A stretch of 64,000 nucleotides of DNA from Glebionis coronaria (Eukaryota; Streptophyta; Magnoliopsida; Asterales; Asteraceae), in NCBI GenBank assembly GCA_025667525.1, contig CM046877.1, forward strand, positions 620,882,580 to 620,946,579, written 5' to 3'. The position numbers and the translations under genes are program-made. Of this stretch, positions 35,464 through 47,562 are shown piece by piece (positions within the stretch are counted from its first letter, which is position 1; each line of letters starts with the position of its first letter). Below the pieces are notes generated by a model. That model was not told where the DNA came from. It did no database searches and saw only the letters and a program-made list of their open reading frames with translations.

Positions 35464-36517
35464 GGCAGTTCCCTCTCACATGGCCTTTCTCTCCACAATC
35501 ATAACAAGTTATAACACGTTGAGTTTTTGCACCAGTGGCAACACCCATGCTCCAGCAATCTTTAGCCTTGTGGCCAACCTTTCCACACTTGTTACATTTC
35601 GGTGGACAGTTCCCAAAGTGTCAAATCCTACAATTGTTACAATTAGGAGCATTCCCACCTTGATCACCTCTTGCATTCTGTGTGTTGGTCATGGATCTTG
35701 CATTTCCTTGCCTCTGATTGTTGTACTGATTATGGCGGTTGTTACCTTGGTTGTTTCCCATGTTGTTCTTGTTTCTATAGTTACCAACACTACCACCTTT
35801 GTTATTATTTTCCCATTTTCTCTTATCGCCTTCTGTAATTCTTTCAGCCTTAGCAGTCAACTTCTGCTCCATCAAAGTATGTGTCATCCGAACAGCTTCA
35901 TTCAACCTAGTTGGCCTCGAAGATGTAGTTTCCCCTTTGATATTCTTTGGCAGACCCCTTAGATACGCATCAATTTTCTTTTTCTCATTCAGAACTGTTT
36001 CAGGACACAACATAATCAACTCATTAAACCTTTGAGTATAAGCAGCAATGTTGCAGTATTTCACCCTCAGATTCCACAGCTCTACTTCCATTTTCTGAAT
36101 TTCCTCAACAAGTAATAACTCCTCAATCATCATAGTTCTCAATTGTGTCCACGACCTCCCATGTGCCACTTCTAGTCCTAAGGTAGCTACTTGAGCATTC
36201 CACCATGTTAAAGCTGGACCTTGAAGTGTAGCAGTAGCAAACGTCACCTTGTTACTTTCCACATATTCACTGATACTAAACACACTTTCCGTCTTTTCAA
36301 ACCAACGAGCCAATCCCACTGCTCCTTCAGTACCATGGAAATTAATCTGCCCACATTTCTTAAAACTAGAGAAAGTACGCTCTCTAACAGGTGGTACACC
36401 AATTGCACCAACATTTCCTCCTGCTCCACTGGCTTGGTTCCTTGCAACACGGTCTTCCCCAAGAGCTGTAGCAAAAATTCTGTTCACCTCGACCTGACTC
36501 ATCCTACGCGTTGGCAT
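35464..36517 (-). pseudogene. Gypsy unit 2 gag
   Basis: Starts MPTRRMSQVEVNR at 36517 and is open for 298 codons until the shared TGA (35621-35623) within NCNNCRI. Core residues GLARWFEKTESVF, GPALTWWNAQV and KGETTSSRPTRLNEAV are present, followed by Asn/Gly-rich basic residues and two CX2CX4HX4C knuckles beyond the stop. It is closer to unit 3 (MSQVEVNR, EYVESN, TLQGPAL) than to unit 1. Confidence 0.88.
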
Positions 36518-37117
36518 GATTCTGTCACAACACAAAGAAAAACACATGAGTGTTCATACAATGATATGGTCATAATCATGTATAACTTTAGATCACAACA
36601 TGAATGAATCATCGAGTCATACAAAAATCACAACACAAAAGTAATTACTATTACTATGGGTCACATGGGGATCCTTGTGGATCATGTGCGTGTTAGTCAC
36701 TAGCATCATCATCTTCATCATCAATAGCCGTGAGAAGGTAGATTTGTCAATTTGCATATTATAGCAAATCCCGTAAAATAAAATTTATAAGGTCATTATA
36801 TAATTTCAGAAATTATGAAAAATACGACTGGATGCATTTACATCAAATATCGTTCAAAGTCGATATATATAAATTATATCTCAAAATATATCTCAAAATA
36901 TATCTCAAAAATCTCTAGTATCTCAAAGTATCTCAAAGTATTTATTATTAAAATACTTAACAATAATGCTTTTCATATATGCATTAACAATAACATAATA
37001 GTTACCTGAAGGCTTGGACTAGGAACACGAGAAGACTTAGCGCACAAAACACGGTTATAGTTTAGGTTTTTGAAAATGAAAGACCTACTTCTCTATAACC
37101 TTAAGCTCTTGATACCA
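36518..37117 (-). other. Gypsy unit 2 leader and PBS
   Basis: The PBS is at 37101-37117. The TATCTCAAA-type repeat has one more unit than in units 1 and 3 (36878-36912), which accounts for the slightly longer leader. No gene is seen. Confidence 0.8.
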
Positions 37118-37118
37118 A

Positions 37119-39579
37119 TCTTTTACACCCCTAAATTTACTCGCAGCGGAAATCAACCATTTGGATGTTAAGAAATAGCACAATCACAGAAGAATATAAA
37201 GAACGCTCTAAAAGAGACATTTTTAGATAAAGGGTTCCATTCATATAGATCAGAGTACTGGTCCCACAAACCATTACCAACATTTCTTACATAAAACTTT
37301 TAAAGTACATAAACATTTAAAAGTAAAAAGATAACTTAATGGACCGAAAACATGTTTTTTCAAAACATTAGCGCTTACCTCAGATAAACATGCTTAAAAA
37401 GTCAACTAAAAAGTTGAGTGAATTTATATAGTTTATATGAATAATATGTGAACACAAGAATTTTTAATCATCTCAAACTTATCACACATGCAAGTCATAT
37501 ATATAGATAAATGCATTAAGCTTACGCCACTGAACGTTAACCAACATATCAAACCGAGTCACTTACGGCGCCCCTAAAGAACAGGTAATATTGTCATATA
37601 CCAACGACCTCTTATACATAAAATCCCTTTCAGGTGTTCGCAAGGATACAAACCCTAGGATAAGGATGTCAAACCAAATAGATCTATCATATGTATTAGC
37701 GTTTACCCCTTCGAGTAATTAACAATGCATGAAATTCAGGGACTTCATTAAAAAATGGTACTTATGCATTTATCATCTCATTCGGGTCCAGCATACCGAA
37801 AACAACTTGTGTTCATTTTATAAAACAACATGTATCCCCCTCGCGGGCTTAATAAAACATTTAAAGTTTAAAGGCGAGGCTATAAACTCACATTGAGTGG
37901 TAGAAATAGAGATAACAATCGCCGAAGATAAGTGATGCCTGTCAAATACGAGAACCGCAACCTATCAAATAAGGCGCGTTCATTAATAATAGAATCGAGT
38001 AATAAATCATACATAATAAAATGAAACTCAAAATAATAAAATCACGACCAACCCGAAAGAAAATAATACAAGTGATACTATTGCAGTCTTCTATATGTTT
38101 ACTTTATTACTCTATGCTCTCGATAAAAATCTGTCGGCACATACTAAATGTACTAGCTCATTTACCTCACTTAAACATGTCAAAAGTTTATGAAACAACT
38201 CAGAGAAATCACTTACTATTTATAGAAAGTCCTCCAAAAAGTTTGTCAAAAGATTTTACTTCTAAGACTCCCTGTCCGATACATCTTTGACCTACAAAAC
38301 CGGACAGTTTTACGTCATCGACTCATACAACCATTTTAACTTTGCTAATCAACTTCATTTACAAAACCGACACTTAGGTTTGAAAATAGACTCACCACCC
38401 TAGGTTTACATACTTAGAAAAGCCCTTGACTCATTTTAAAACTCATTCTATAGTCCCCGAGATTCGATCCAAATACCGACAACAACTTAATATTGTGCCG
38501 ATACTCGTCTCCTGGTACACGAATAATCAAACTATCATAACTTCACACTCGTTTGAAGTTAGAAGTTCTACCTTATATCAAATCGAAGATCATCAAAATC
38601 TCTATAACACTATCCAATTAGTTAAACAATAATCAAACTATAAGATACCCAAAATCAGCCTTGAACCCACTGACCTAATTTACCCTCTAAAATCATACAC
38701 AAAATCATACTTTTGATCAAATTTAACCACTTTTCTCATCATCCTAAACCCCTAATATCAACATATCTTAATCCTAACACTTGTAATAATCATAAAAACA
38801 AAAACCCAAAAATAAAAATTAACTTTTTCACAAAAACAACACGATCATCACATGATCATCACCAAATAACACATGCATGATCATCTAGCTATCCTACCAA
38901 CCCTAATTCTTAATCAAAATCAAAAACCTCATGAACATTGTAAATTTTTGCATCATAAGAATCACATTTGAATTCTATGATGTGGTCTTGGTTTATTTTT
39001 GGATTGATCAAGCTCAAAATCAAGATAAAATTAGGGTTTTGGGGTTGCTTTAGGTCACGGTAGAGAGGGAGGAGAGAAAGAGATGGTTTTGCTTTTTGTA
39101 TCTTGCATGTATGTGTAAAATTTAGATGAAAAAAGTTCATATATGGTGGGTGGAGGGCTAGTTTTGCCAATTTTGTATAGTTTTGGACCAAAATAAAAAT
39201 AGTTAGTTAAAAAGCGGGAAATAACTAATAGTCAATTTTGGAAATATTTACGGGTCTCGGGTTTCATAAAAATACTTTTCAAAATTTAAAACGCACACAA
39301 AATAGGATATAATATAGTCCCGACAGAACTTAATACGCAATTAAAAACGATATCGTCAAAAATATTAAATATCGAAACCATCGATAATAAAACATAAAAT
39401 TTGGGCATCCGTCGGTATCGCGATCACTATTAGATAAATTTCAGTCTAAGATTCGTAAAAGTTATTGTTTAACGATTCTCATTTAAAATCAACTAAAAAT
39501 AATAAATCAATTCAATAAAATTTTGAATTAAATTATATATATTAAAATAAAATATGACCTTATTTTTGCGGGTTTTACA
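37119..39579 (-). repeat. Gypsy array LTR3 (inner, chimeric), 2461 bp
   Basis: It has the same termini and the same LTR4-like/LTR1-like switch as LTR2. It is 42 bp shorter because of one deletion at about 37376 (the segment starting GCCTCCTCGTCC in LTR2), with a 2-base TT overlap at the junction. Confidence 0.92.
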
Positions 39580-39663
39580 TCCTCGCCCCTTAGGGAAGCA
39601 CCGTCCCAGGGCTTACTTCTCATTATGTCTGTCCACGAATAGATGCGAATACTTTCTCTTGAA

Positions 39664-42600
39664 TTAATCCTCTCGTTCCCAAGTGTACTCATGTCCACGT
39701 CGGGAATTCCATCGAACTTTAACTATCGGGATCCGACTTTGCTTATGCCGTTTCACCTCTCGATCCATGATCTCCACCGGTTCTTCAATGAAATGCAGCT
39801 TGTCATCCAATTGAACCTCCTCATGTGGAATTAACAAATTCTCGTCCGCCAAACACCTCTTAAGATTAGAAACATGGAAAGTGTTGTGAATAGCACTTAA
39901 CTTGTCGGGTAATTCCAACTTATACGCCACGGGACCAACTCGATCAATATTCTTAAATGGACCAATATAGCGTGGACTAAGCTTTCCTTGCTTGCCAAAT
40001 CGGATAACTCGTTTCCAAGGTGATACTTTCAACATAACCATATCGCCAACATCAAACTACAATGGTTTTCGCCTCTTATCTGCATAGCTCTTCTGCCTAC
40101 TACGGGCAGTCAATAAATGATTCTTGATTTGCACGATCTTCTCAGTTGTCTCTCTAAACAATTCAGGACCCGTCAATTGACTTTCAACAACCTCACACCA
40201 ACCAACTGGTGATCTACATTTTCGCCCATAAAGTGCTTCAAAAGGCGCCGCTTTGATACTCGCGTGATAACTATTGTTGTATGAGAACTCTAGCAATGGT
40301 ATGTGTCGATCCAAACTACATCCAAAGTCTATTACACACGCTCGTTACATATCCTCCAAAGTCTGAATAGTCCTTTTACTTTGACCGTTCGTCTCCGGAT
40401 GATACGCAGTGCTCATGTCCAACTGAGTCCCCAAAGCTCGCTAAAGCGATTTCCAAAACTCAGATGTAAACCGACTATCTCGATCTGAAATAATTGACAC
40501 AGGAACTCCATGTCTACAAACAACTTCCTTCAAATACAACCGAGTAAGTTTGTCTAAATCATCGGTTTTATTTATCGGTAAGAAATGAGCCGACTTAGTC
40601 AACCGATCAACAATCACCCAAATCGTATCATGACCACTAGAAGTTCTTGGAAGTCTCAAAACAAAGTCCATAGTGATCTTCTCCCATTTCCATTCTGGAA
40701 TTTCAGGTTGTTGTAGTAAACCAGAAGGTCTCTTGTGCTCAAATTTCACCTTGGCACACTTCAAGCATTTACTAACATAAGTGGCCATGTTAGCCTTCAT
40801 ATTCAGCCACTAGTAACATTTCTTCAAGTCTTGGTACATTTTATCCGAACCTGGGTGAATCGAATATTTAGACTTATAGGATTCGTGAATAATTAAATCT
40901 CTCAGTCCTCCATACATAGGTAACCATACACGATTATTGAAATACCGAATTCCATCATCACGAATCTTAAATATGGGTGTCATCCTTCTGCCCAGGTCTT
41001 CGTATCTCACATTATCCTCTTTCATTGCTTTTGTTTGGCTTTAAGTATTCAATTAAATAAATCGGAATAAGTTGTCATGGATAGAGCTCTAACCCTTCTC
41101 TTCATTTCTCTTTCTTTCCTACTAAGTGCATCGGCAACTACATTCGCCTTGCCGGGATGATAACGGATTTCACAGTCGCAGTCACTCAAGAGTTCAACCC
41201 AGCGACGTTGTCCCATATTAAGCTACTTTTGGTCCAGGATATGTTGTAGACTCTTATGATCCGTATATACAACACATTTTGTACCATACAGATAATGTCT
41301 CCAGAGTCTAAGTTCGAAGACAACAATACCAAGTTCTAAGTTATGAGTCATGTACTTCTCTTCATGTTTCCTCAGTTGCCTTGAAGCATAAGCGATGACT
41401 TTCTCCCGCTGCATCAGTATTGCTCCATAACCTTTATATATTGCGTAACAATATACCACAAAGTCTTTAGCTCCCTCAGGCAATGCCAAAATAGGTGCGG
41501 AACACAAATTTTGTTTTAGCATTTGGAATGCTTCCTCTTCTTCCTTTCCCATTCACACGTCTTGCTCTATTGTGTTTGGTAAGTGGCTTAGAAATCAAAG
41601 AAAATCCTTCAATGAATCTTCGGTAATACCCAGCCAAACCTAAAAGTTGCCTTACTTTGATCGGTGTTGTTGGGGCAGGCCTATATTGAATACCCTCAAT
41701 CTTTTCTGGATCAACATGAACACCATTACTATCGATTACATGACCAAGAAACTCTACGGATTCCAGCCAGAAAGCGCATTTCAAAAATTTGGCGTACAAT
41801 TGTTCCTTCTTAAGCAATTCCAAAATAATCTTGAGATGCTCTTCATGTTCTCCCTTACTCTTGGAATAGATAAGTATATCATTAATAAATACAATCACGA
41901 ACTTATCAAGGTATGGCTTGCACGCTCGATTCGTTAAGTCCATAAAAATTGCGGGTGCACTAGTTAGACCAAAGGGCATCACTTGGAACTCGAAATGACC
42001 ATACCAAGTCCTAAATGCGGTAATTGGTATATCTTCCTCCCTAATGTGAAGTTGATGATAACCCGATCGTAGATCGGTCTTTGAGTACACACTCGAACCT
42101 TGAAGTTGATAAAATAGATCTTCAATCCTTGAAAGCGGATATCGGTTCTTGATCGTCAACTTGTTCAGTTCGCGGTAATCAATACACATACGGAATGATT
42201 TGTCCTTCTTCTTCACATACAATACCAGAGCTCCCCAAGGCGATGAACTCGGACGAATAAATCCCTTCTCCAATAATTCCTTCAATTGATCAGCCAACTC
42301 CTTCATTTCTGAAGGCGCTAGACGATAAGGTGCACGTGTGACAGGTGCAGCTCCAGGCACAAGTTCAATTTTAAATTCGACTTGTCGAGGTGGTGGGAGT
42401 CCTGTCAATTCGTCAGGAAATACCTCTAGATAGTCACAAATCACTGACACATCTTCTAAACGCTTATCCTTAGGTTCTGCCCCACTCACATGGGCTAAGA
42501 ACAATTGGCATCCTCTTTCTATGTACTTCCTCACCTTCATAAAAGAGATAACCTTTAAGTGAGACGTACCACTATCGCCTTTTACTACCAACGTCTTACC

Positions 42601-43018
42601 CTTAACAGGTACATGCACTACTTTCTTTCCACAAACAATGGTAGCATCATGCTTAACTAGTCAATCCATCCCAATAATCACGTCAAAAGCACCGAGCTCA
42701 ATAGGCATAAGATAAATTTTGAATTAGTGATTCACTATGTACAAAGTACAATCCTCTAGAATAGAATTAGTACTAACTATCCTACCATCAGCCAATTCAA
42801 CCTCATACTTTGTATCTAATTTATCTGGTTTAGTATCGAACAAAAGACTAAAGCTTATGTTGATAAACACTTATCCGATCCAGAATCAAATAGTACTCTA
42901 GCATATCGGTTATTAAGTAAAAATGTACCAGTCACGACATTGGGTCTATCGTTCTGCTCAGCACCTCCAACAACATACACTTTTCCTGTAGCATTTCCTT
43001 CTTGATTGTTCTTCTTCT
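39664..43018 (-). pseudogene. Gypsy unit 3 pol
   Basis: This is the best-preserved unit. The protease keeps LFDSGSD; protease-linker-RT is open over 41476-42618 (380 codons), including [14 protein letters not shown] and [10 protein letters not shown] with the shared Asn (41881-41883). RNase H continues in 41223-41552 with KDFVVYCYA and [15 protein letters not shown]. The integrase retains the first Asp (ITMDF) and the second ([11 protein letters not shown]), but the third acidic residue is Lys (NGQSKRT). The chromodomain-like tail is open at 39664-40041. Shared lesions are the frameshift near 42860 and the TAA at 40345. A TAG interrupts the H2C2 region at about 40810. Confidence 0.88.
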
Positions 43019-44072
43019 GGCAGTTCCCTCTCACATGGCCTTTCTCTCCACAATCATAACAAGTTATAACACGTTGAGTTTTTGCACCAGTGGCAACACC
43101 CCTGCTCCAGCAATCTTTAGCCTTGTGGCGAGCCTTTCCACACTTGTTGCATTTCGGTGGACAGTTCCCAAAGTGTCAAATCCCACAATTGTTACAATTA
43201 GGAGCATTCCCACCTTGATCACCTCTTGCATTCTGTGTGTTGGTCATGGCTCTTACATTTCCTTGCCTCTTATTGTTGTACTGATTATGGCGGTTGTTAC
43301 CTTGGTTGTTTCCCCTGTTGTTGTTGTTTCTATAGTTACCAACACTACCACCTTTGTTATTATTTTACCATTTTCTCTTATCGCCTGCTGTAATTCTTTC
43401 AGCCTTAGCAGTCAACTTCTGCTCCATCAAAGTATGTGTCATCCGAACAGCTTCATTCAACAGAGTAGGCCTCGAAGATGTAGTTTCCCCTTTGATATTC
43501 TTTGGCAGACCCCTTAGATACGCATCAATTTTCTTTTTCTTAGTCAGAACTGTTTCAGGACACAACAGAATCAACTCATTAAACCTTTGAGTATAAGCAG
43601 CAATGTTGCAGTATTTCACCCTCAGATTCCACAGCTCTACTTCCATTTTCTGAATTTCCTCAACAAGTAATAACTCCTCAATCATCATAGTTCTCAATTG
43701 TGTCCACGACCTCCCATGTGCCACTTCTAGTCCTAAGGTAGCTACTTGAGCATTCCACCATGTTAAAGCTGGACCTTGAAGTGTAGCAGTAGCAAACGTC
43801 ACCTTGTTACTTTCCACATATTCACTGATACTAAACACACTTTCCGTCTTTTCAAACCAACGAGCCAATCCCACTGCTCCTTCAGTACCATGGAAATTAA
43901 TCTGCCCACATTTCTTAAAACTAGAGAAAGTACACTCTCTAACAGGTGGTACACCAATTGGACAAACATTTCCTCCTGCTCCACCGGCTTGGTTCCTTGC
44001 AACACGGTTTTCCCCAAGAGCTGTAGCAACAATTCTGTTCACCTCGACCTGACTCATCCTACGCGGTGGCAT
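43019..44072 (-). pseudogene. Gypsy unit 3 gag
   Basis: Starts MPPRRMSQVEVNR at 44072. It is open to a private TAA after KRKW (43365-43367), then continues in frame with NKGGSVGNYRN-like residues to the shared TGA at 43175-43177. The knuckle region follows. Confidence 0.88.
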
Positions 44073-44660
44073 GATTCTGTCACAACACAAAGAAAAACAC
44101 ATGAGTGTTCATACAATTATATGGTCATAATCATGTATAACTTTAGATCACAATATGAATGAATCATCGAGTCATACAAAAATCACAACACAAAAGTAAT
44201 TACTATTACTATGGGTCACATGGGGATCCTTGTGGATCATGTGCGTGTTAGTCACTAGCATCATCATCTTCATCATCAATAGCCGTGAGAAGGTAGATTT
44301 GTCAATTTGCATATTATAGCAAATCCCGTAAAATAAAATTTATAAGGTCATTATATAATTTCAGAAATTATGAAAAATACGACTGGATGCATTTACATCA
44401 AATATCGTTCAAAGTCGATATATATAAATCATATCTCAAAATATATCTCAAAAATCTCTAATATCTCAAAGTATCTCAAAGTATTTATTATTAAAATACT
44501 TAACAATAATGCTTCTCATATATGCATTAACAATAACATAATAGTTACCTGAAGGCTTGGACTAGGAACACGAGAAGACTTAGCGTACAAAACACGGTTA
44601 TAGTTTAGGTTTTTGAAAATGAAAGACCTACTTCTCTATAACCTTAAGCTCTTGATACCA
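44073..44660 (-). other. Gypsy unit 3 leader and PBS
   Basis: The PBS is at 44644-44660, one base from LTR4. The leader matches those of units 1 and 2, and no gene is seen. Confidence 0.8.
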
Positions 44661-44661
44661 A

Positions 44662-47191
44662 TGTTTTACACCCCTAAATTTACTCGCAACGGAAATCAAC
44701 CATTTGGGTGTTAAGAAATAGCACAATCACAGAAGAATATAAAGAACGCTCTAAAAGAGACATTTTTAGATAAAGGGATACATTCATATAGATCAGAGTA
44801 CTGGTCCCATAAACCATTACCAACATTTCTCACATAAAACTTTTAAAGTACATAAACATTTAAAAGTAAAAAGATAACTTAATGGACCGAAAACATGTTT
44901 TTTCAAAACATTAGCGCTTGCCTCCTCGTCCATTCCAAACCTCCAGCATCCATCTTTAATTACCTCAGTTAAACATGCTTAAAAAGTCAACTAAAAAGTT
45001 GAGTGAATTTATAAAGTTTATATGAATAATATGTGAACACAAGAATTTTTAATCATCTCAAACTTATCACACATGCAAGTCATATATATAGATAAATGCA
45101 TTAAGCTCACGCCACTGAACGTTAACCAACATATCAAACCGAGTCACTTACGGCGCCCCTAAAAAATAGGTAATATTGTCATATACCAACGACCTCTTAT
45201 ACATAAAATCTCTTTCAGGTGTTCGCAAGGATACAAACCCTAGGATAAGGCTGTCAAACCAACTAGATCTATCATATGTATTAGCGTTTACCCCTTCGAG
45301 TAATTAACAATGCATGAAATTCAGGGACTTCATTAAAAATGGTACTTATGCATTTATCATCTCATTTGGGTCCAGCATACCGAAAACAACTTGTGTTCAT
45401 TTTATAAAACAACATGTATCCCCCTCGCGAGCTTAATAAAACATTTAAAGTTTAAAGGCGAGGCTATAAACTCACATTGAGTGGTAGAAATAGAGATAAC
45501 GATCGCCGAAGATAAGTGATGCCTGTCAAACACGAGAACCGCAACCTATCAAATAAGGCGCGTTCATTAATAATAGTCTCGAGTAATAAATCATACATAT
45601 AACATCAAACTCAGAATCATAAAATCACGACAAACCCGAAAGAAAACAATACAAGTGATACTATTGCACTCTTCTATATGTTTACTTTATTATTCTTTAC
45701 ACTTGATAAAAATCTGCCGGCACATACTAAATGTACTAGCTCATTTACCTCACTTAAACACGTCAAAAGTTTATGAAACGACTCAGAGAACTAACTTACT
45801 ATCTATAGAAAGTCCTTCAAAAAGTTTGTTAAAAGATTTTAATTCTAAGACTCCCTCCCCGACACATCTTTGAACTACAAAAACCGAACAGTTTTACGTC
45901 ATCGACTCATACAACCATTTTGACTTTGCTAATCAACTTCATTTACAAAACCGACACTTAGGTTTAAAAATAGACTCACCACCCTAGGTTTACATACTTA
46001 GAATATCCCTTGACTCATTTTGAAACTCATTCTATAGTCCCCAAGATTTGATCCAAATATCGATAACAACTTTATATTGTGCCGATACTCGTCTCCCGGT
46101 ACACGAATATTCAAACTTTCATAACTTCACACTCGTTTGGGGTTAGAAGCTCTACCTTATATCAAATCGAAGATAATAAAAATCTCCATAACACTATCCT
46201 ATTAGGTAAACAATAATCAAACTATAAAATACCTAAAATCAGCCTTGAACCCACTGACGTAATTTACCCTCTAGAATCTTACACAAAATCATACTTTTGA
46301 TCAAATTTAACCACTTTTCTCATCTTTTGATCAAATTTAACCACTTTTCTCATCATCCTAAACCCCTAATATCAACATATCTTAATCCCAACACTTATAG
46401 TAACCATAAAAACAAAAATCCAAAAATAAAATTCAACTTTTTCACAAAAATAACATGATCATCACATGATCATCACCAAATAACACATGCATGATCATCT
46501 AGCTATCCTACCAACCCTAATTCTTAACCAAAATCAAAAACCTCATGCATGTTGTAAATTTTTGCATCATAAGAATCAGCTTTGAATTCTGTGATGTGGT
46601 TTTGGTTTATTTTTGGATTGATCAAGCTCAAAATCAAGATAAAGTTAGGGTTTTGGGGTTGCTTTAGGTCACGGTAGAGAGGGACGAGAGAAAGAGATGG
46701 TTTTGGTTTTTGTATCTTGCATGTATGTGTAAAAGTTAGGTGAAAACAAGTTTATATATGGTGGGTGGAAGGCTAGTTTTGCCAAATTTGCATAGTTTTG
46801 GACAAAAATGAAAATAGTTAGATAAAAACGGGAATGACTAATAGTCAATTGTGTAAATATTTACGGGTCTCGGGTTTCATAAAAATACTTTTCAAAATTT
46901 AAAACGCACACAAAATAGGATATAATATAGTCCCGGCACGACTTAATACACAATTAAAAATGATATCGTCAAAAAGATTAAATATCGAAACCATCGATAA
47001 TAAAACATAAAATTTGGGCATCCTCGGTATCGCGATCACTAGTAGATAAATTCCAATCGTAAGATTCGCGAAAGTTATTGTTTAACGATTCTCATTTAAA
47101 ATCAACTAAAACTAATAAATCAATTCAATAAAATTTCAAATTAAATAATATATATTAAAATAAAATATGACCTTATTTTTGCGGTTTTACA
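44662..47191 (-). repeat. Gypsy array LTR4 (outer, 5' side), 2530 bp
   Basis: It begins TGTTTTACACCCC (canonical TG, where LTR2 and LTR3 have TC) and ends GCGGTTTTACA. Its right 1.6 kb is the most diverged of the four, for example ATACATATAACATCAAACTC near 45592. It has a private 30-bp tandem duplication (46294-46323, 46324-46353). Confidence 0.9.
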
Positions 47192-47562
47192 AATCTCTTG
47201 ATGCATTCGTCGTTATCCCGAGCATTGAATAGTGCTGCAAACAAAGTAGAACCCGTTAGAAGGAGCTCCAGGATCTACCCTCTGATGGTCAAGTTAGTTA
47301 CCGTATAGGTTTGGTATAAAAGAGGTGGCTGTGAAGAACTAGAGAGGTATTGATGGAGGATCATAAAAATAAACTGGTTATTTAGTTTATTTGTGGTATC
47401 TTTTATTTAGTTTTCATATTTTGTGGTATCTTTTATTTAGTTTTCTTATTTTGTGTTTTGGGGAAAACATTGTTATCTTTTTCCCCAAGTTTTGTTTTCT
47501 TATAAATTAGGACTTGAGTTTATTTTATGGATAATGAAGTTATGAATAAAAAACAGACTTTT
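47192..47562. other. Old locus between Gypsy array and Copia
   Basis: No gene is seen. There is a TATA-like GGTATAAAAGAGG at about 47307-47319, an exact-period 30-bp tandem duplication (47391-47420, 47421-47450; TTGTGGTATCTTTTATTTAG and so on), and a hairpin GGGGAAAA/TTTTCCCC (47460-47467, 47479-47486). It may be part of an older LTR or promoter that also includes 13061-13298 and 21959-21996. Confidence 0.5.

Larger units (their letters stand above)
21994..47191 (-). mobile_element. Tandem Ty3/Gypsy chromovirus array: 4 LTRs, 3 interiors
   Basis: In plus coordinates the order is LTR1, unit 1, LTR2, unit 2, LTR3, unit 3, LTR4, with each inner LTR shared by two units. Each unit has PBS, leader, gag, protease, RT, RNase H, integrase, a C-terminal chromodomain-like tail and a polypurine tract. 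The proteins are of the Tekay/Del-like chromovirus type. All units are dead and share several lesions. Inner LTRs are chimeras of LTR4-like (left) and LTR1-like (right) sequence. A possible target duplication AATCT lies at 21992-21996 and 47192-47196 if the first bases of LTR1 are lost. Confidence 0.9.

Noticed and set aside
22937..45873. Plus-strand frames of 60-171 codons repeated in each Gypsy unit and LTR
   Set aside because: They are antisense shadows of gag/pol or lie in LTRs; they recur only because the units are copies.
21994..47191. Three independent Gypsy insertions or an assembly duplication
   Set aside because: Units share LTRs with no flanking DNA between them and share lesions, which argues against independent insertion. 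They also differ by private substitutions, a 42-bp and a ~60-bp deletion and a 30-bp duplication, which argues against a collapsed or repeated contig.
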